From NCBI GenBank assembly GCA_959347315.1, contig OY365810.1, positions 15,680,500-15,744,499 of the forward strand: a DNA stretch of 64,000 bases. Reading direction: 5' to 3'. This DNA comes from Bimastos eiseni. Taxonomy: Eukaryota > Annelida > Clitellata > Crassiclitellata > Lumbricidae. The notes below the pieces were generated by a model. That model made no database searches. It had not been told where the DNA came from and was given only the letters and a program-made list of their open reading frames with translations. Shown here piece by piece: positions 14,301-23,027 of the stretch; positions within the stretch are counted from its first letter, which is position 1; every line of letters starts with the position of its first letter. The position numbers and the translations under genes were made by a program.

Positions 14301-17300
14301 GTGAGGAGCATGGCATATGCTGCTATGTTGCAACAGGTAAGTTAGACTTTGAGTTCTATATTAGTTTTTACTCATCAGTATCTGACATGTTACAACATGT
14401 TAGCTACATACAATTAAGGTCTGCTTTGTCTTTACTCATCAGTAGCCTAGATACGCGTGGAAGTCATACATCAATTGTTGTACCGTCCACCGTTGCGCCT
14501 GTGAATAATCTGGTTCCCGCGACATCGCTTTTGTGGGCGCTGTAAAAATGTTGAGATTGCGAGATCACGATAGATTACTTCCTCCTTGTGATGGACCTGA
14601 ATTTTTAAGCATTTAATTGGTTCATACACAGATTATTTCTTTAATAAATAGACAGATTAATAAATTGATTATTTTTATGGTAGGAAATAAGTTGGTTTGA
14701 TCAGCCGCAGAATCAAGTTGGTTCTCTTACAAGCAAACTGGCGGACGAAGCTTCTAGAATCAAGATGGTATGTAATATTTGTATTCTATTTAATATATTT
14801 AAGCTTAACAGGAAGGAAGGAAGGACGAAAGTAAGAAGAAAGGAAGTTATTCTTACCTAGCCTGAGTTATTGCTACCGAGCTGATGCAATTAATTCAGAA
14901 CGCTTCTAGAAATCATGGCTCATAAATGTGTCCATGAAAAGTGCTAGAAATGCAGGCCACAGCAAGACAGAAGAAGACTAAACGATGCAAGAAAAGGCAG
15001 AGCAAGACCGGACTAAACAAACAGAGAGAGCAAATCAAGAAGTAACAAGACAAAACTAATTAAAAGGACATAACAAGACATGCCACGGCAAGACAGGGTC
15101 AAAACACAGGACATTGCTAGACATTATAAAACGAGACAGGACGAAACAAGACCTGCCCGGGACAGCGTACGTCTGGACAAAACAATAATGGTAAATTATT
15201 CAACCAGGTGTCGTTTAATTAAAAGAGGAACGTATTGGACCCTGTCGGAGCCTAGCGAATAACCATACGCCAATCAATTTCAGAGTTACTGTCATTGCCC
15301 ACTTGATTTAAATAGAATAAATAATTGGAGAGAGATGTCTCTTGCTTGAGGCATATCATCTTCTGATGTTGTTGTGATGCTACTTATCAGGCGACGGGGA
15401 ATACGCTTCTGTTCTTTGCTGCCGCTGTGTCGAATGTCATCATTTCGATTCTGCTATCGTTGCTCTGTGGGTGGCAGCTGGGTCTGGCCATCCTCCCTCT
15501 GATGCCTCTGACGGTCATCGCTGGAGTCATCCAAGGATACATGAACACCACTTACGAAATGAAGAGCCACGTCCGAACAGAAGCCAGCGGAAGGGTATCG
15601 ATAATACATGCATCTCTCAATCGACTTCCCTTCCTTCCTTGATTCCGTCCGTACTTCGTTCATTCCTTCGTTTCTTCATTTCTTTCTTGGTTCTTGCCTG
15701 CCCGTCTCTCTTTCTTTCTTCTTTTCTTCCTTCCTCCCTTTTGTTGTTCCTTCCTTTCTCTCTTCCTTCCTTCCTTTCTTTAGAGCCAAATTGCAGATGG
15801 CTAATATACTTCCGCCTTTGTCTCTGCCTTGTATGTTCAAATTCTTGTGCATCGTTATCGTCAAACTTCTAAAACGCCACTCTGAAACCAAAGGTTTATT
15901 CACGAGCACAAGAAACTGTTTCCGATCGTTGCTTGGACTTCATTCGCCTGATTCTGGTATAGATTTTTCCGGAGTTGAGAGTTCTGTTTTATTTAAGAGG
16001 ATTTTGAACCAAAGATAGTATATCTTAGTCATAGACTAAGATATGACACACAATGTATCTGAATGTACACGTCGCCTACCTTGGGATGTGTGGCGCCATC
16101 ACGCGATTGGGTGGACCACGATTGTCGTTTCTGATATACCACTAACCCAGTCGCGACGTGGTTTGTGGGCTTTGACCAGTCCACAGGCCAAATACACGGC
16201 GGATATTGGAAGTCTGCCTACGACGCTACCGTCTTTGTCTGAATTACGTCATCATTATTCATTTGATCATTGCTTACTTATTCGTCAACAGGTGGCGTCG
16301 GAGGCAATCGATAAGATTCGAACGATCGCGTCGCTAACGAAAGAAGAATTCTTCCTGGAAAAGTACATGTCGTACTTTGATGTCATGAAAAAGTAAGAGT
16401 TCATACTCTCATCGATGACAATGAATAAATAATTATGTCGTTGTGTAAACTGAAATCACAGTCGACATGATAGTTAATTCTGTGGTGAGTGACATTAGTT
16501 TAACCTGATCGATTGCAGCGTTTGTCAATAGGAGCATTTCTATAATAACATCTGTGTTTGTATTTGTCATGCATATCTTTGGCTGTGTATCTGGGCCTAT
16601 GTGCGACGCATAGGTTTGTGCGCTTGTCAGATACAAGTACACATGACTGGTAGTTATACATGCTTTCCTGATGATGAAGATGGTACTGAATGACATGATT
16701 AGTAGGTCCAACGGGTCATTTGTAAACTCAATGACAGAACTTATATACGTAGATGTAGTAGGCCTACTAGCGAGATGATGAATTTTGGACAAATCACTCA
16801 TTATTAATTACTTCTCTGAAAGTGAGTGTGTTTTGTGCGTTTGACGGATTTGTCTGTTTGTCTGAAGAGAGGCGTTCAAGAGAGCCAACGTGATGGCATT
16901 GAGTTGGTCGTTCAACTGGTTCTGTATGTTGTCCATTCTGATGGTCGCCTTCGGATTCGGTCTCTGGCTCGTCGCCCAGGAAATGATGGAATTCAAAATG
17001 GTCTTCAGGTTCGAACGACGTACACACGTGTATCATAAATAAATCAAATTCCGTGATATAGGCCCACACTGCACCATGATATCTAATTAGGATATGCATC
17101 ATGTTCAGAGTGAAACTGTCACCTTTGAATTGGAATCGCAATACAATACAGTTGTATTTGATATTGACCTTGTTCAAACGTACACTCAGGCTAGAATAGG
17201 CAAAGTTAATGATAGGTGTAGGTCTTCGATTATGAATGACCCAACAATCTTAACAAATAGCTACATGTAACTATAGCACACAGTAGACCTTTATTTTTTT

Positions 17301-20300
17301 AAACAAATTTGTTCGAGGAAAATGATCACAACTGAGTCACACAACAAAACATACCTAACAATATGTCTCCCTGTCTCTTATATACAACTTTACGTACACA
17401 TGGCTACGTATGGCTACGTGTGGCTACGTACATGTGTGGCTACGTACATCTGTGACTACGTACATCTGTGGCTACGTACACGTGTGGCTGTCTCTTTCAT
17501 CCATTGACCCATGAATGCACATCTGGCTAATTAAGATGAAGTTCTCTCAACGGAGAAGAGAAGACACGATGAGCCACGTCTCTGTCATTGTGACTACCCC
17601 TATTGTTGTCTTAGATGTTACATTTGTTTTTACTCTGGGGGTGTTGTAGAATTCTTGTGGTGGCCCTGATCATGAGCGCAGAGGTCGGTCGTGCCAATGC
17701 CAACATTCCTGAGATAACTTCAGCCAGGACGTCCGCCCATAAACTCCTCCAACTCGTCAACCGAGTGCCAGCCATCAATTCAGCCGACGAAGGCGGAATT
17801 AAACCGGTTTGTAAACCTATCAGTTTGGTAACTGCGCAAGAGAGCAATTTTATATAGCGCAACTTCCAAAGAAAGTCATCGTGTGCTCAAAACATAAACA
17901 ACGATTGGAACAGAACAATTTTAAAGTGCCTTCGGAAGAGAAACAGAGGCAAGGTCGCAGGGAAAGTATCATTTGACGCAGGTTGCTATACAATTTAGTC
18001 CAGAAATATGGACCAATAAAGTGGAACATAATAAGCCTAAAAATATTATATATATGTATATATATATATTACATATGGATACAATGTATCAGTTTTAGGG
18101 GAGACATCTGAATGTACGAAATGCGAGATGCCATGTAGTGCGCAGTTTCTACGGCTCATGCTAGCGATCCGTTTATATAGCGAGGAAATATGTTTAAATT
18201 ATAAAACGCTGTTTGCAGGAGAAATCCGAAGGAGAAGTGGGTTTGACGAATGTGAATTTCTACTTTCCGACGCGACCGGACACACGTGTGTTGCGGACGT
18301 TCTCTCTGACGGCGAAGAGAGGTCAGAGCATCGCCATCGTTGGTCCAAGTGGAGGAGGAAAGTCCACCGTCGTACAACTCATCGAACGGTTTTACGACGT
18401 CGGCACAGGATCTGTGGTAAGCCTTCGTTTGAAGTGCCTTCTCTATCGAATGCCGTCGTTCAATTGGCAGTCATTCGATTGCAGAACTCTTCTATTACGT
18501 CTGACTTTTTTGTCCTCTCTTGTCGTGCCTTCTAACATCCATTCCTCTATCTTCATATTCTTATACTAGCGTAGTTGGGGCTCAACATTGTCCAAATTCC
18601 TCCCAAAGTTAGGGACATAAGGCCAGCTCAAGTTCTGCTCTTTGCTTCCCAGCTTACACCAGTATACCTACCAACAGTAATTACAGCCTAATTCCTATCC
18701 AATCATTCGTTCATCACAAAGTTTTATGTTGTGCTCCTTCAATGCTGCTATACTCAGGAGCGTTCCCGACCCAAGCTCTGCTACAAAGAACAGTTTTCAG
18801 GCGAATTATGAATGAGACAGAGATAGAGAGCCGGTGATTTGTAGCAGTGGCGCTTAATTTATGTCCGATCCTTTTTTGTTGCTGCATAAGCGTTCGATTA
18901 GGTCTAGTTTATTTTTGAGTGAGTCTGATCTAATTAACGTTAGATTGTTTTTCTTTCACAAAGACAATGGATGGTCATCCGGTGAATACGCTGAACGTGA
19001 AGTGGTTAAGATCGCAGATGGCCATTGTCCTCCAGGAGCCCATCCTCTTCGCTGTCAGCGTTGCTGAGAACATCGCTTACGGGGACAACAGTCGGAAGGT
19101 CCCGATGAATGAGATCATCGAGGCAGCGAAGGCGGCCAACATACACACCTTCATCGCGTCTCTACCACAGGTTTAGCATCATCACAAACACTATTAACTC
19201 AACTTAATTACAATTAGAGAGAATTGCCGTGTTTATTAGATCCAGTAACCAGCGGCTTGAGCCCACATTTCTGGATAATCTATACGGCTACGAAGAGGCG
19301 ACTTTTGGGTCGCTGTATTATATTATTATGAATCAAGCCCTGAAAGAGATATAGGGGCTACCTTTTGTTGCTCTGGAACCAACCCTCATACATTAGCTAA
19401 CCCTTTAATCACACAAGTCCTTTATCTGTTGAAACCTTAGGCCTACTCTGTATTCGCCCTCTGCGACTTGACTCATCTAGCTACATGTATAATATATTGT
19501 TTGATCAAGTGTAAAATTGGCTCAAACGCCCCCACACAATTCTAGAGACACGCCTATAGTGGTCAAAGAAGTCATGCACGAACCCATTCACTAGGCGAAG
19601 ACGCTTGACACCGCCTACAAGAGCCTATCTTGATGATCTTATCATGCATGGGGTATCAATTATGTTGATGACGATGTTATCATGTTGGTGATTCAGGGAT
19701 ACGAGACGAACGTTGGCAGCAAAGGAACACAACTGAGCGGCGGTCAAAAGCAAAGAGTGTCGATTGCGAGAGCCCTCATTCGAAATCCCAAAATCCTTCT
19801 GCTAGACGATGCCACTTCGGCTCTCGACTCACACAGCGAATCGGTAGGTGACTTATCAGAAACTGGTAGAATCTCTGGTAGAATCAGGGAACTCGAGCGC
19901 TAGGGTGGCTACTGGCATCCTCTCCTCCCTGAAGACTGGCGCATGCACGGGTGTCGTCTCTGGCAGGCTACTTTATCGAGGTCGCTACGTATACTAGCTA
20001 CTATATATATATAATATATATATATACTGTGCTAGTATATATATATACTAGCACTTTGAGTTTTCTAATTAATTAGTTATTCTTATCTAGTCTATTGTAT
20101 GAGCCATACACTTCCGAAAAGGTTCCTTTGAATGAAAAGCTTTCCAGACGCTAACTTTAAGGATTTCTTAATTTTACAAACCATCGTATTATATGTAAAC
20201 TTGGTGTGTAAGAAACAATCCTCAGAAATTTCTCACATCTGTGACTTGATCTCTGAGCCAAACTCCAGCCTCTGGTATCATACGTTAATATCGGTTTCTC

Positions 20301-20616
20301 CTCTTCCGTATGTCCTCCTAAGAGGCGGAGACTTAAAGTTGAAGGTGTCCGGCATTAAGTTATACCATTGCACTGTTGACGCAGTTATTGTCTACCTATT
20401 CAGGTGGTGGAGGAAGCACTGAACAAGGCGAGGGCAGGTAGAACATCGATCGTCATCGCTCACCGTCTTTCTTCCATCATCAACGCTGACGAAATCATGT
20501 ACCTGCACAACGGACGAGTTCTCGAGAAGGGAACACACGCCGAACTGATGACCAAGCAGGGCCACTACTACGCCCTCTATCAGGCCAACCTCGGCCACGG
20601 GGGACACAAGTCGTGA
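452..20616 (+). CDS. ABCB1: ABCB-family full transporter (P-glycoprotein/MDR-like), 25 exons, 5' partial
   Basis: Twenty-five exons with GT/AG borders and matching phases join into 1235 codons plus TGA. This is slightly short of the roughly 1280 residues of vertebrate ABCB1, so only the N-terminal tail is missing. Order by residue from the first visible exon: TMD1 about 1-300, NBD1 335-585, acidic and basic linker 586-640, TMD2 645-940, NBD2 985-1235. NBD1 has Walker [11 protein letters not shown]-loop VVSQDP, signature LSRGE, Walker [12 protein letters not shown] and H-loop IIAHRLS. NBD2 has Walker [11 protein letters not shown]-loop IVLQEP, signature LSGGQ, Walker [12 protein letters not shown] and H-loop IVIAHRLS. 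The family exports hydrophobic or amphipathic compounds across the plasma membrane using ATP. The family call is firm. Orthology among ABCB1, ABCB4, ABCB5 and ABCB11 cannot be settled here. The altered LSRGE, LLLDD and A-loop Phe all map to nucleotide site 2. The symbol is a nearest-family label. Confidence 0.93.
1181..1447 (+). CDS. ABCB1: ABCB exon b (TM2 and first intracellular loop)
   Basis: The acceptor gtattttcag completes the split Tyr codon. The exon encodes an extracellular loop with an N-x-T site (ANIT), TM2, and the intracellular-loop signature ending [11 protein letters not shown], closely like other ABCB proteins. The donor is CA|GTAGGC, in which the first intron bases belong to a TAGGCCTA octamer. 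Confidence 0.9.
1480..1668. repeat. TGAC-based minisatellite
   Basis: Imperfect tandem units built from tgac, cgaccga and atgactgactta blocks with a repeat of about 28 bp. It lies in an ABCB intron and has no coding character. Confidence 0.8.
2071..2096. repeat. Perfect 26-bp AT-rich palindrome
   Basis: The sequence is its own reverse complement over 26 bases: ATACATG arms around a (TA)n centre. It sits inside a longer TA-rich tract (2025-2096) in an ABCB intron and could extrude as a cruciform. Confidence 0.75.
2235..2406 (+). CDS. ABCB1: ABCB exon c (TM3-TM4)
   Basis: Begins [15 protein letters not shown] and continues through a helix with [17 protein letters not shown], the usual TM3-TM4 hairpin of TMD1. 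The acceptor is aaaacag and the donor is AGG|GTGAGT. It joins exon b exactly at LTQ|DVTK. Confidence 0.9.
2836..3000 (+). repeat. tRNA-like SINE fragment
   Basis: Contains a box-B-like GGTTCGATACA near 2893 after a weak box-A-like stretch. It does not fold as a canonical tRNA from what can be seen. It differs from the SINE at 9443, so it may be another family. Confidence 0.4.
3145..3443. repeat. Three (ATT)n microsatellite blocks
   Basis: Blocks lie at about 3149-3194, 3351-3401 and 3427-3443, separated by unique AT-rich sequence. The last one abuts the 3' end of the retrotransposon. A further (ATT)n block at 5254-5305 lies on its other side in the same orientation. Confidence 0.9.
3462..5120 (-). 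pseudogene. Retrotransposon ORF: RT C-terminal part plus REL-type nuclease
   Basis: An uninterrupted 552-codon frame. RT motif B is present as [10 protein letters not shown] (residues about 34-43) and motif C as [10 protein letters not shown] (about 63-72). Near residue 370 is a knuckle C-x2-C-x9-H-x3-C. It is followed by [14 protein letters not shown], then WDVTV about 13 residues later, matching the R/KPD-x12-14-D/E pattern of restriction-like endonucleases in site-specific non-LTR elements. The first 11 codons ([11 protein letters not shown]) come from the inverted duplication, so the Met is an accident of rearrangement. RT motifs 0 to A are missing, so it cannot mobilise itself. The lack of stops suggests recent insertion. 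Confidence 0.8.
3841..4006. repeat. Inverted-duplication arm 1 (within nuclease region)
   Basis: Reverse complement of 5089-5254 over 166 nt. I count one difference, tgtcgttg against tgttgttg. The arm covers the codons around the CCHC knuckle and LLREDGK. Confidence 0.9.
5089..5254. repeat. Inverted-duplication arm 2, abutting (ATT)n
   Basis: Carries the plus-strand frame [20 protein letters not shown], i.e. the nuclease sense sequence in reverse orientation to the main body. It runs directly into (ATT)n after GGAAA, sharing the microhomology AAATT with the repeat. Confidence 0.9.
5509..5633 (+). CDS. ABCB1: ABCB exon d (second intracellular loop)
   Basis: Encodes [20 protein letters not shown] and then [18 protein letters not shown], the coupling-helix region that contacts the opposite NBD in family structures. 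The acceptor is tcttcacag and the donor is CG|GTCAGT (phase 2). Confidence 0.92.
5846..6017 (+). CDS. ABCB1: ABCB exon e (TM5)
   Basis: Encodes [20 protein letters not shown] through a membrane helix and ends at [10 protein letters not shown]. The acceptor is ttgctgtag and the donor is CTA|GTAAGA, phase 0. Confidence 0.9.
6180..6262. repeat. (TA)n tract with interspersed TAGGCCTA
   Basis: TATATG/CATATA-rich intron sequence containing two exact TAGGCCTA octamers at 6190 and 6244. A third lies just upstream at 6143. Confidence 0.75.
6512..6625 (+). CDS. ABCB1: ABCB exon f (TM6)
   Basis: Encodes [20 protein letters not shown] and ends [12 protein letters not shown], the conserved end of TMD1 before the NBD1 linker. 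The acceptor is gtgttccag and the donor is GCC|GTAAGT. Confidence 0.9.
7162..7272 (+). CDS. ABCB1: ABCB exon g (NBD1 entry, A-loop)
   Basis: Encodes an acidic linker, then [19 protein letters not shown]. The Tyr of FRYPAR is the A-loop aromatic that stacks on adenine in family structures. Both borders are phase 0 and the donor is CAA|GTGAGT. Confidence 0.9.
7887..8012 (+). CDS. ABCB1: ABCB exon h (NBD1 Walker A)
   Basis: Encodes [20 protein letters not shown] followed by [29 protein letters not shown] is the P-loop. The acceptor is ctgtgacag. The weak donor ATA|GTCGGT is supported by the continuity EGI|VRLDG into the next exon. Confidence 0.88.
8477..8680 (+). CDS. ABCB1: ABCB exon i (NBD1 Q-loop and helical subdomain)
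   Basis: Encodes [20 protein letters not shown] and the Q-loop [18 protein letters not shown], ending FIMKLPD. Acceptor gattag, donor GAT|GTAAGT. Confidence 0.92.
9222..9392 (+). CDS. ABCB1: ABCB exon j (NBD1 signature and Walker B)
   Basis: Encodes [20 protein letters not shown] and then [18 protein letters not shown]. The signature is LSRGE (9258-9272) instead of canonical LSGGQ. The Walker B catalytic Glu is intact (LLLDE). Acceptor atcgatag, donor AAG|GTACAA. Confidence 0.92.
9443..9650 (+). repeat. tRNA-derived SINE (copy 1)
   Basis: The head resembles a tRNA gene: a box-A-like TGGTCGATTGGTTAGAGC and box B GGTTCGACCCT at 9502-9512. The body is shared in reverse orientation with copies at 49064-49265 and 58394-58613, including the block matching aaggtccctacacagtgact. 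It lies in an ABCB intron. RNA polymerase III promoter function is inferred from the boxes only. Confidence 0.82.
10267..10428 (+). CDS. ABCB1: ABCB exon k (NBD1 H-loop)
   Basis: Encodes [20 protein letters not shown], with the switch His in AHRLS, and ends [10 protein letters not shown]. Acceptor ctgtgatag, donor CAG|GTAGGC, phase 0 at both borders. Confidence 0.92.
10808..10838 (+). CDS. ABCB1: ABCB exon l (31-nt linker microexon)
   Basis: Encodes [10 protein letters not shown], the start of the charged linker. Only 31 nt long, bounded by ttttcag and GCAG|GTACAA. Its phase-1 end exactly fits the next exon, giving [10 protein letters not shown] with the split codon. Confidence 0.82.
11233..11325. 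repeat. 12-bp minisatellite
   Basis: About eight copies of ttattgttagag with few differences. It lies in an ABCB intron. The antisense frame reads as an Asn/Ser repeat, which is not taken as a gene. Confidence 0.85.
11633..11754 (+). CDS. ABCB1: ABCB exon m (linker)
   Basis: Encodes [20 protein letters not shown] and [19 protein letters not shown]. The basic R-K-S motifs resemble the phosphorylated linker of P-glycoproteins. The exon is phase 1 to phase 0 with donor GAT|GTAAGT. Phosphorylation is inference. Confidence 0.87.
12003..12086. repeat. Two abutting hairpins sharing a junction
   Basis: Hairpin 1 (12003-12056) has 26-nt arms matching at 24 positions around a TT loop. Hairpin 2 has 13-nt perfect arms, 12052-12064 and 12074-12086, with a 9-nt loop. 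They overlap by GGCAT. Intronic; perhaps a small MITE or folded RNA. Confidence 0.8.
12145..12312 (+). CDS. ABCB1: ABCB exon n (TM7)
   Basis: An acidic lead-in [20 protein letters not shown], then a helix [17 protein letters not shown] that opens TMD2. Acceptor ctgtcag, donor GGA|GTGAGT. A TAGGCCTA follows the donor at 12318. Confidence 0.9.
13319..13420 (+). CDS. ABCB1: ABCB exon o (TM7-TM8 loop)
   Basis: Encodes [20 protein letters not shown] through the start of TM8 (VVAFIS). Acceptor taatttag, donor TCA|GTAAGT. Confidence 0.88.
13456..13841 (-). repeat. Dispersed repeat family, copy 1
   Basis: On the minus strand it contains the blocks ggcgatgcattt, gctcggggaacacc and tctccagggccaaaaacctg. 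These recur in the same order, on the plus strand, at 51590-51880 and 52190-52383. It ends near cccagctagt. I see no coding potential or terminal repeat. The class is unknown. Confidence 0.72.
14259..14336 (+). CDS. ABCB1: ABCB exon p (TM8 to third intracellular loop)
   Basis: Encodes [20 protein letters not shown] and AAMLQQ. Acceptor gacttgtag, donor CAG|GTAAGT. Confidence 0.9.
14684..14767 (+). CDS. ABCB1: ABCB exon q (third intracellular loop)
   Basis: Encodes [20 protein letters not shown] and DEASRIKM, the TMD2 counterpart of the GWFD...GELNTRL loop. Acceptor tatggtag, donor ATG|GTATGT. Confidence 0.92.
14930..15180. repeat. Degenerate ACAAGAC-rich simple repeat
   Basis: A-rich intron stretch with many diverged copies of acaagac and agacagg. 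It shows no clear unit boundary and no coding signal. Confidence 0.55.
15391..15594 (+). CDS. ABCB1: ABCB exon r (TM9-TM10)
   Basis: Encodes [20 protein letters not shown] and [20 protein letters not shown], then the fourth loop to HVRTEASGR. Acceptor cttatcag, donor AGG|GTATCG, phase 0. Confidence 0.92.
15600..15785. repeat. Polypyrimidine tract (TTCC/TTTC)n
   Basis: Almost pure C/T on the plus strand for about 170 nt. Frames through it give Ser/Phe/Leu-rich artefacts. Intronic. Confidence 0.85.
16292..16392 (+). CDS. ABCB1: ABCB exon s (fourth intracellular loop)
   Basis: Encodes [20 protein letters not shown] and [14 protein letters not shown]. Acceptor cgtcaacag, donor AA|GTAAGA (phase 2). 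Confidence 0.92.
16868..17008 (+). CDS. ABCB1: ABCB exon t (TM11)
   Basis: Encodes [20 protein letters not shown] and [20 protein letters not shown]. The short acceptor gtctgaag is chosen because it restores KK|EAFKRAN in phase. Donor AG|GTTCGA. Confidence 0.84.
17401..17489. repeat. 18-bp minisatellite (ggctacgtacat)
   Basis: Five or six diverged copies of a unit containing tggctacgtacatctg. Intronic. Confidence 0.75.
17650..17806 (+). CDS. ABCB1: ABCB exon u (TM12 and NBD2 lead)
   Basis: Encodes [20 protein letters not shown], then [20 protein letters not shown]. Acceptor gtgttgtag, donor CCG|GTTTGT. Confidence 0.9.
18219..18416 (+). CDS. ABCB1: ABCB exon v (NBD2 A-loop and Walker A)
   Basis: Encodes [20 protein letters not shown], where the usual A-loop Tyr position before PTRP is Phe, then [20 protein letters not shown] with an intact P-loop. 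Acceptor tttgcag, donor GTG|GTAAGC. Confidence 0.92.
18964..19170 (+). CDS. ABCB1: ABCB exon w (NBD2 Q-loop)
   Basis: Encodes [20 protein letters not shown] and the Q-loop [20 protein letters not shown], ending FIASLPQ. Acceptor tcacaaag, donor CAG|GTTTAG. Confidence 0.9.
19697..19843 (+). CDS. ABCB1: ABCB exon x (NBD2 signature and Walker B)
   Basis: Encodes [20 protein letters not shown] with canonical LSGGQ, then [18 protein letters not shown]. Codon GAT at 19808-19810 gives Asp where the family has catalytic Glu. Acceptor gattcag, donor TCG|GTAGGT. Confidence 0.92.
19990..20052. repeat. (TA)n with perfect GCTAG...CTAGC palindrome
   Basis: A TA-rich tract ending in a perfect 22-nt palindrome at 20031-20052 with GCTAGT/ACTAGC arms. 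Intronic, potential cruciform. Confidence 0.7.
20404..20616 (+). CDS. ABCB1: ABCB last exon (NBD2 H-loop, C-terminus, stop)
   Basis: Encodes [20 protein letters not shown] with the switch His in AHRLSS, and ends [12 protein letters not shown] then TGA. Acceptor ctattcag. The C-terminus has the usual position just after the NBD. Confidence 0.94.
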   Translation: MVEEALNKARAGRTSIVIAHRLSSIINADEIMYLHNGRVLEKGTHAELMTKQGHYYALYQANLGHGGHKS

Positions 20617-21615
20617 ATATATCGTTGCCAGGACTGTCTAAGCATTCTGTTGTTGACTTATTGTAAGCGTGTTTTGTGCCTAACCGTGCCTATGTAACAG
20701 CCATGTTTGTTGTGTCCACGCTGGACCCATAGATGGTCACGAGCGATCACTTAATTGTGATACAGCCCGGACCATCTGTGGGCCCACTGAACGTGGCTGT
20801 CTGTGTATTGGCCGAAAACACGTCGTCTACATACAGGCTTATACATCATTACAGAATTCAGAGAGTGTCCGTCGCGGAACTCTGCCCAAGTTTTTAATGA
20901 GACCTGGTCGTATACACTGTATAGTTTAATGCATCTGTTGCTTAGTTGTTGAGATTGTTGTAGTTACTATGGATCGTCAGAATAAATCCCGACACTCCCG
21001 GGGATTGAAGGGGACAAATCCCCACCTTTCACAGAGAGAAAACACGTTATACGTTTGTTTCCCCACATTTTCTACCCTTTTCATTGGGTGTCATATCCCA
21101 CCTGTCAAACAAGATCGCCGCCTCTGAATACAGTCTTGTGCTACAGACACTTCAAAGAAATGGGGTTCTGAAATCGTTTCGTGTTGCGATACTGAAATTC
21201 TATTAATTTGTACAGAATAATTGTACAAATAATTATTTATACAACTCCAGTTAGCTATGTCAATCCTGTTAGGATTGGACTATTTTATATTTATTGGATA
21301 GTATTGTTGAATCAATCCCATACATAAATAGCGTTTTGCAACATGTGCATAAATAACGCACAAAACTTTTAAGTATTGTTTTGAAAGTAAAAGATCGTAA
21401 AATTCGTTGCCTGCAGTAAATGTAAAATTGTTGTGATAAGTGTTGTTTACTTACCGGATTTATTTAGTAGAATGTAGGCATTCCCTCTTACTAGTTCATA
21501 GATCATAAGGTCTTCTTCGTCATAATGTATGTACATGCACGTCGTCCGCTCACGACTAATCTCAGATTGTCAATTTCTTGCTTCTCATTTAATCACATGT
21601 GGTCAGAAAGAAACC
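20617..21615 (+). other. ABCB1: ABCB 3' UTR and downstream sequence
   Basis: No reading frame of interest. A consensus AATAAA lies at 20981-20986, about 365 nt after the stop and the first seen. The following sequence is AT-rich and unique-looking up to the target duplication of the hAT-like element. Confidence 0.6.
20981..20986 (+). terminator. ABCB1: Candidate polyadenylation signal AATAAA
   Basis: First AATAAA downstream of the transporter stop codon. The cleavage site would be expected some 10-30 nt further on. Confidence 0.6.
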
Positions 21616-23027
21616 ATGTTTCCCAGAGGTGTAACAAGGTTTTGAGAAGTGGGAGGCTGTAACGATGCATATACACATTTCAACATACTCTGCCTTGGTT
21701 TGGACATTACGCCTCTTCATATACATATTCATGAGTTCAATTGAGTATTAATTAATCAATAACTACTGCAAACTTTCATCGTCAATTATATTGCAAAAAC
21801 AGTCAAAATCAGCCAAATATTTAAATAGAATTCTAAGCTATAAATTGATTATGAACTAATCTAACTTATGACTACCTAGCCAGCCTAGATTAGCTAATAG
21901 CGCTTCTTAGGTCAGATATCTACCTCCCACGGGAATGGAGCAGATCTGCAGTGGATTTCTGTAGTGTTCATTTGGTTTCTTTGTATAATTTCTGACGATT
22001 GCTTCTTCTCGGATGATTGCTGCCTCTAGCCTCTTCACCTCAAATGCTTCTGTGCCGTCCTCCACTCGCACTCGTCACGTCCGAATGATGAATCGGACTT
22101 ATTCTGATACTTGCGTAGCCTCGATTCCGTTGACAAGTATGTCGGAAGAGACACACTATAGATGCTGATATTAGTTTCTCAGTCCAACTATATTAACGTG
22201 AAAAGAGTTTCTGCATTCCACCGCTCATGACCGATAGTTCGAGAATGAAAATAACTCCTGATTACACACGGAGAATACATCCATCATTACTCGACGATCA
22301 CAGTACTGTTCGCCACTACACCATTCGCACCCCTCAGCAGTTCTAGACGAACCAGGGTCAAATAACTATCCGAACTCCTAAAACTTCTTTGAGAGTTCGC
22401 AACTTGAGAATTACGTGTTGACTTTTCCTCAGCACCAGACGCACTGAACATTTTATTGCAAACTCTCGCAGCCCGGATGACGCATCTCCGCCGTACAATC
22501 CCCAGCAGACGACCGATGGCCAAAATCAGACCTTTTAACATTGCCTCCTGAATGTCAAATTGCCAACGACCAGTTCTCCCCAACAACACTGTTACTAAGG
22601 ACTTAATTTAATCTTATAGCGCCTTTACATTATATTTATAGGCTGGCATTAATTAACTCTGAATTAATTCAAACTAATTAACATTGATTGCATATTATAA
22701 TGTTAATAATACATAAGAAATGTGGGTTTTAATAGGAACATCGCTACAGAGGCATAGTTTATAAGATATTACGCGAAGCGCAATATCTTTTTTTTGCCTC
22801 CTACTTTTTGAATTTTGCCCCCCCCAGAAATTTGAAAAATGGGGGGCACAAATTATTTTAACAAAGGTAATCTTAAAAGGCCATTGGAAAAACAAAAAGA
22901 ACCGATTTGAGGGGAACATAGGGGCACTGAGCACTAAAACTGGGGGGGGGGGCTTTGGCCCCCTAGTTTTGAAACAAGGGGGGCCGGTGCTCCCCTGCCC
23001 CCCGCTTGTTACACCCCTGATGTTTCC
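21616..23027. mobile_element. Non-autonomous hAT-like DNA transposon with perfect 8-bp TSD
   Basis: The element body is 21624-23019. The terminal inverted repeats start CAGAGGTGTAACAAG on the left and CAGGGGTGTAACAAG on the right (read inward), matching at 14 of 15. The flanks 21616-21623 and 23020-23027 are both ATGTTTCC. CAG-starting ends with an 8-bp duplication are typical of hAT elements. The right end is rich in G and C runs. No transposase domain was recognised, so it is probably mobilised in trans. Confidence 0.88.

Noticed and set aside
22287..22589. 100-codon minus-strand frame in the hAT-like element as a transposase fragment
   Set aside because: No hAT dimerisation or zinc-finger motif is visible, so no function is assigned.
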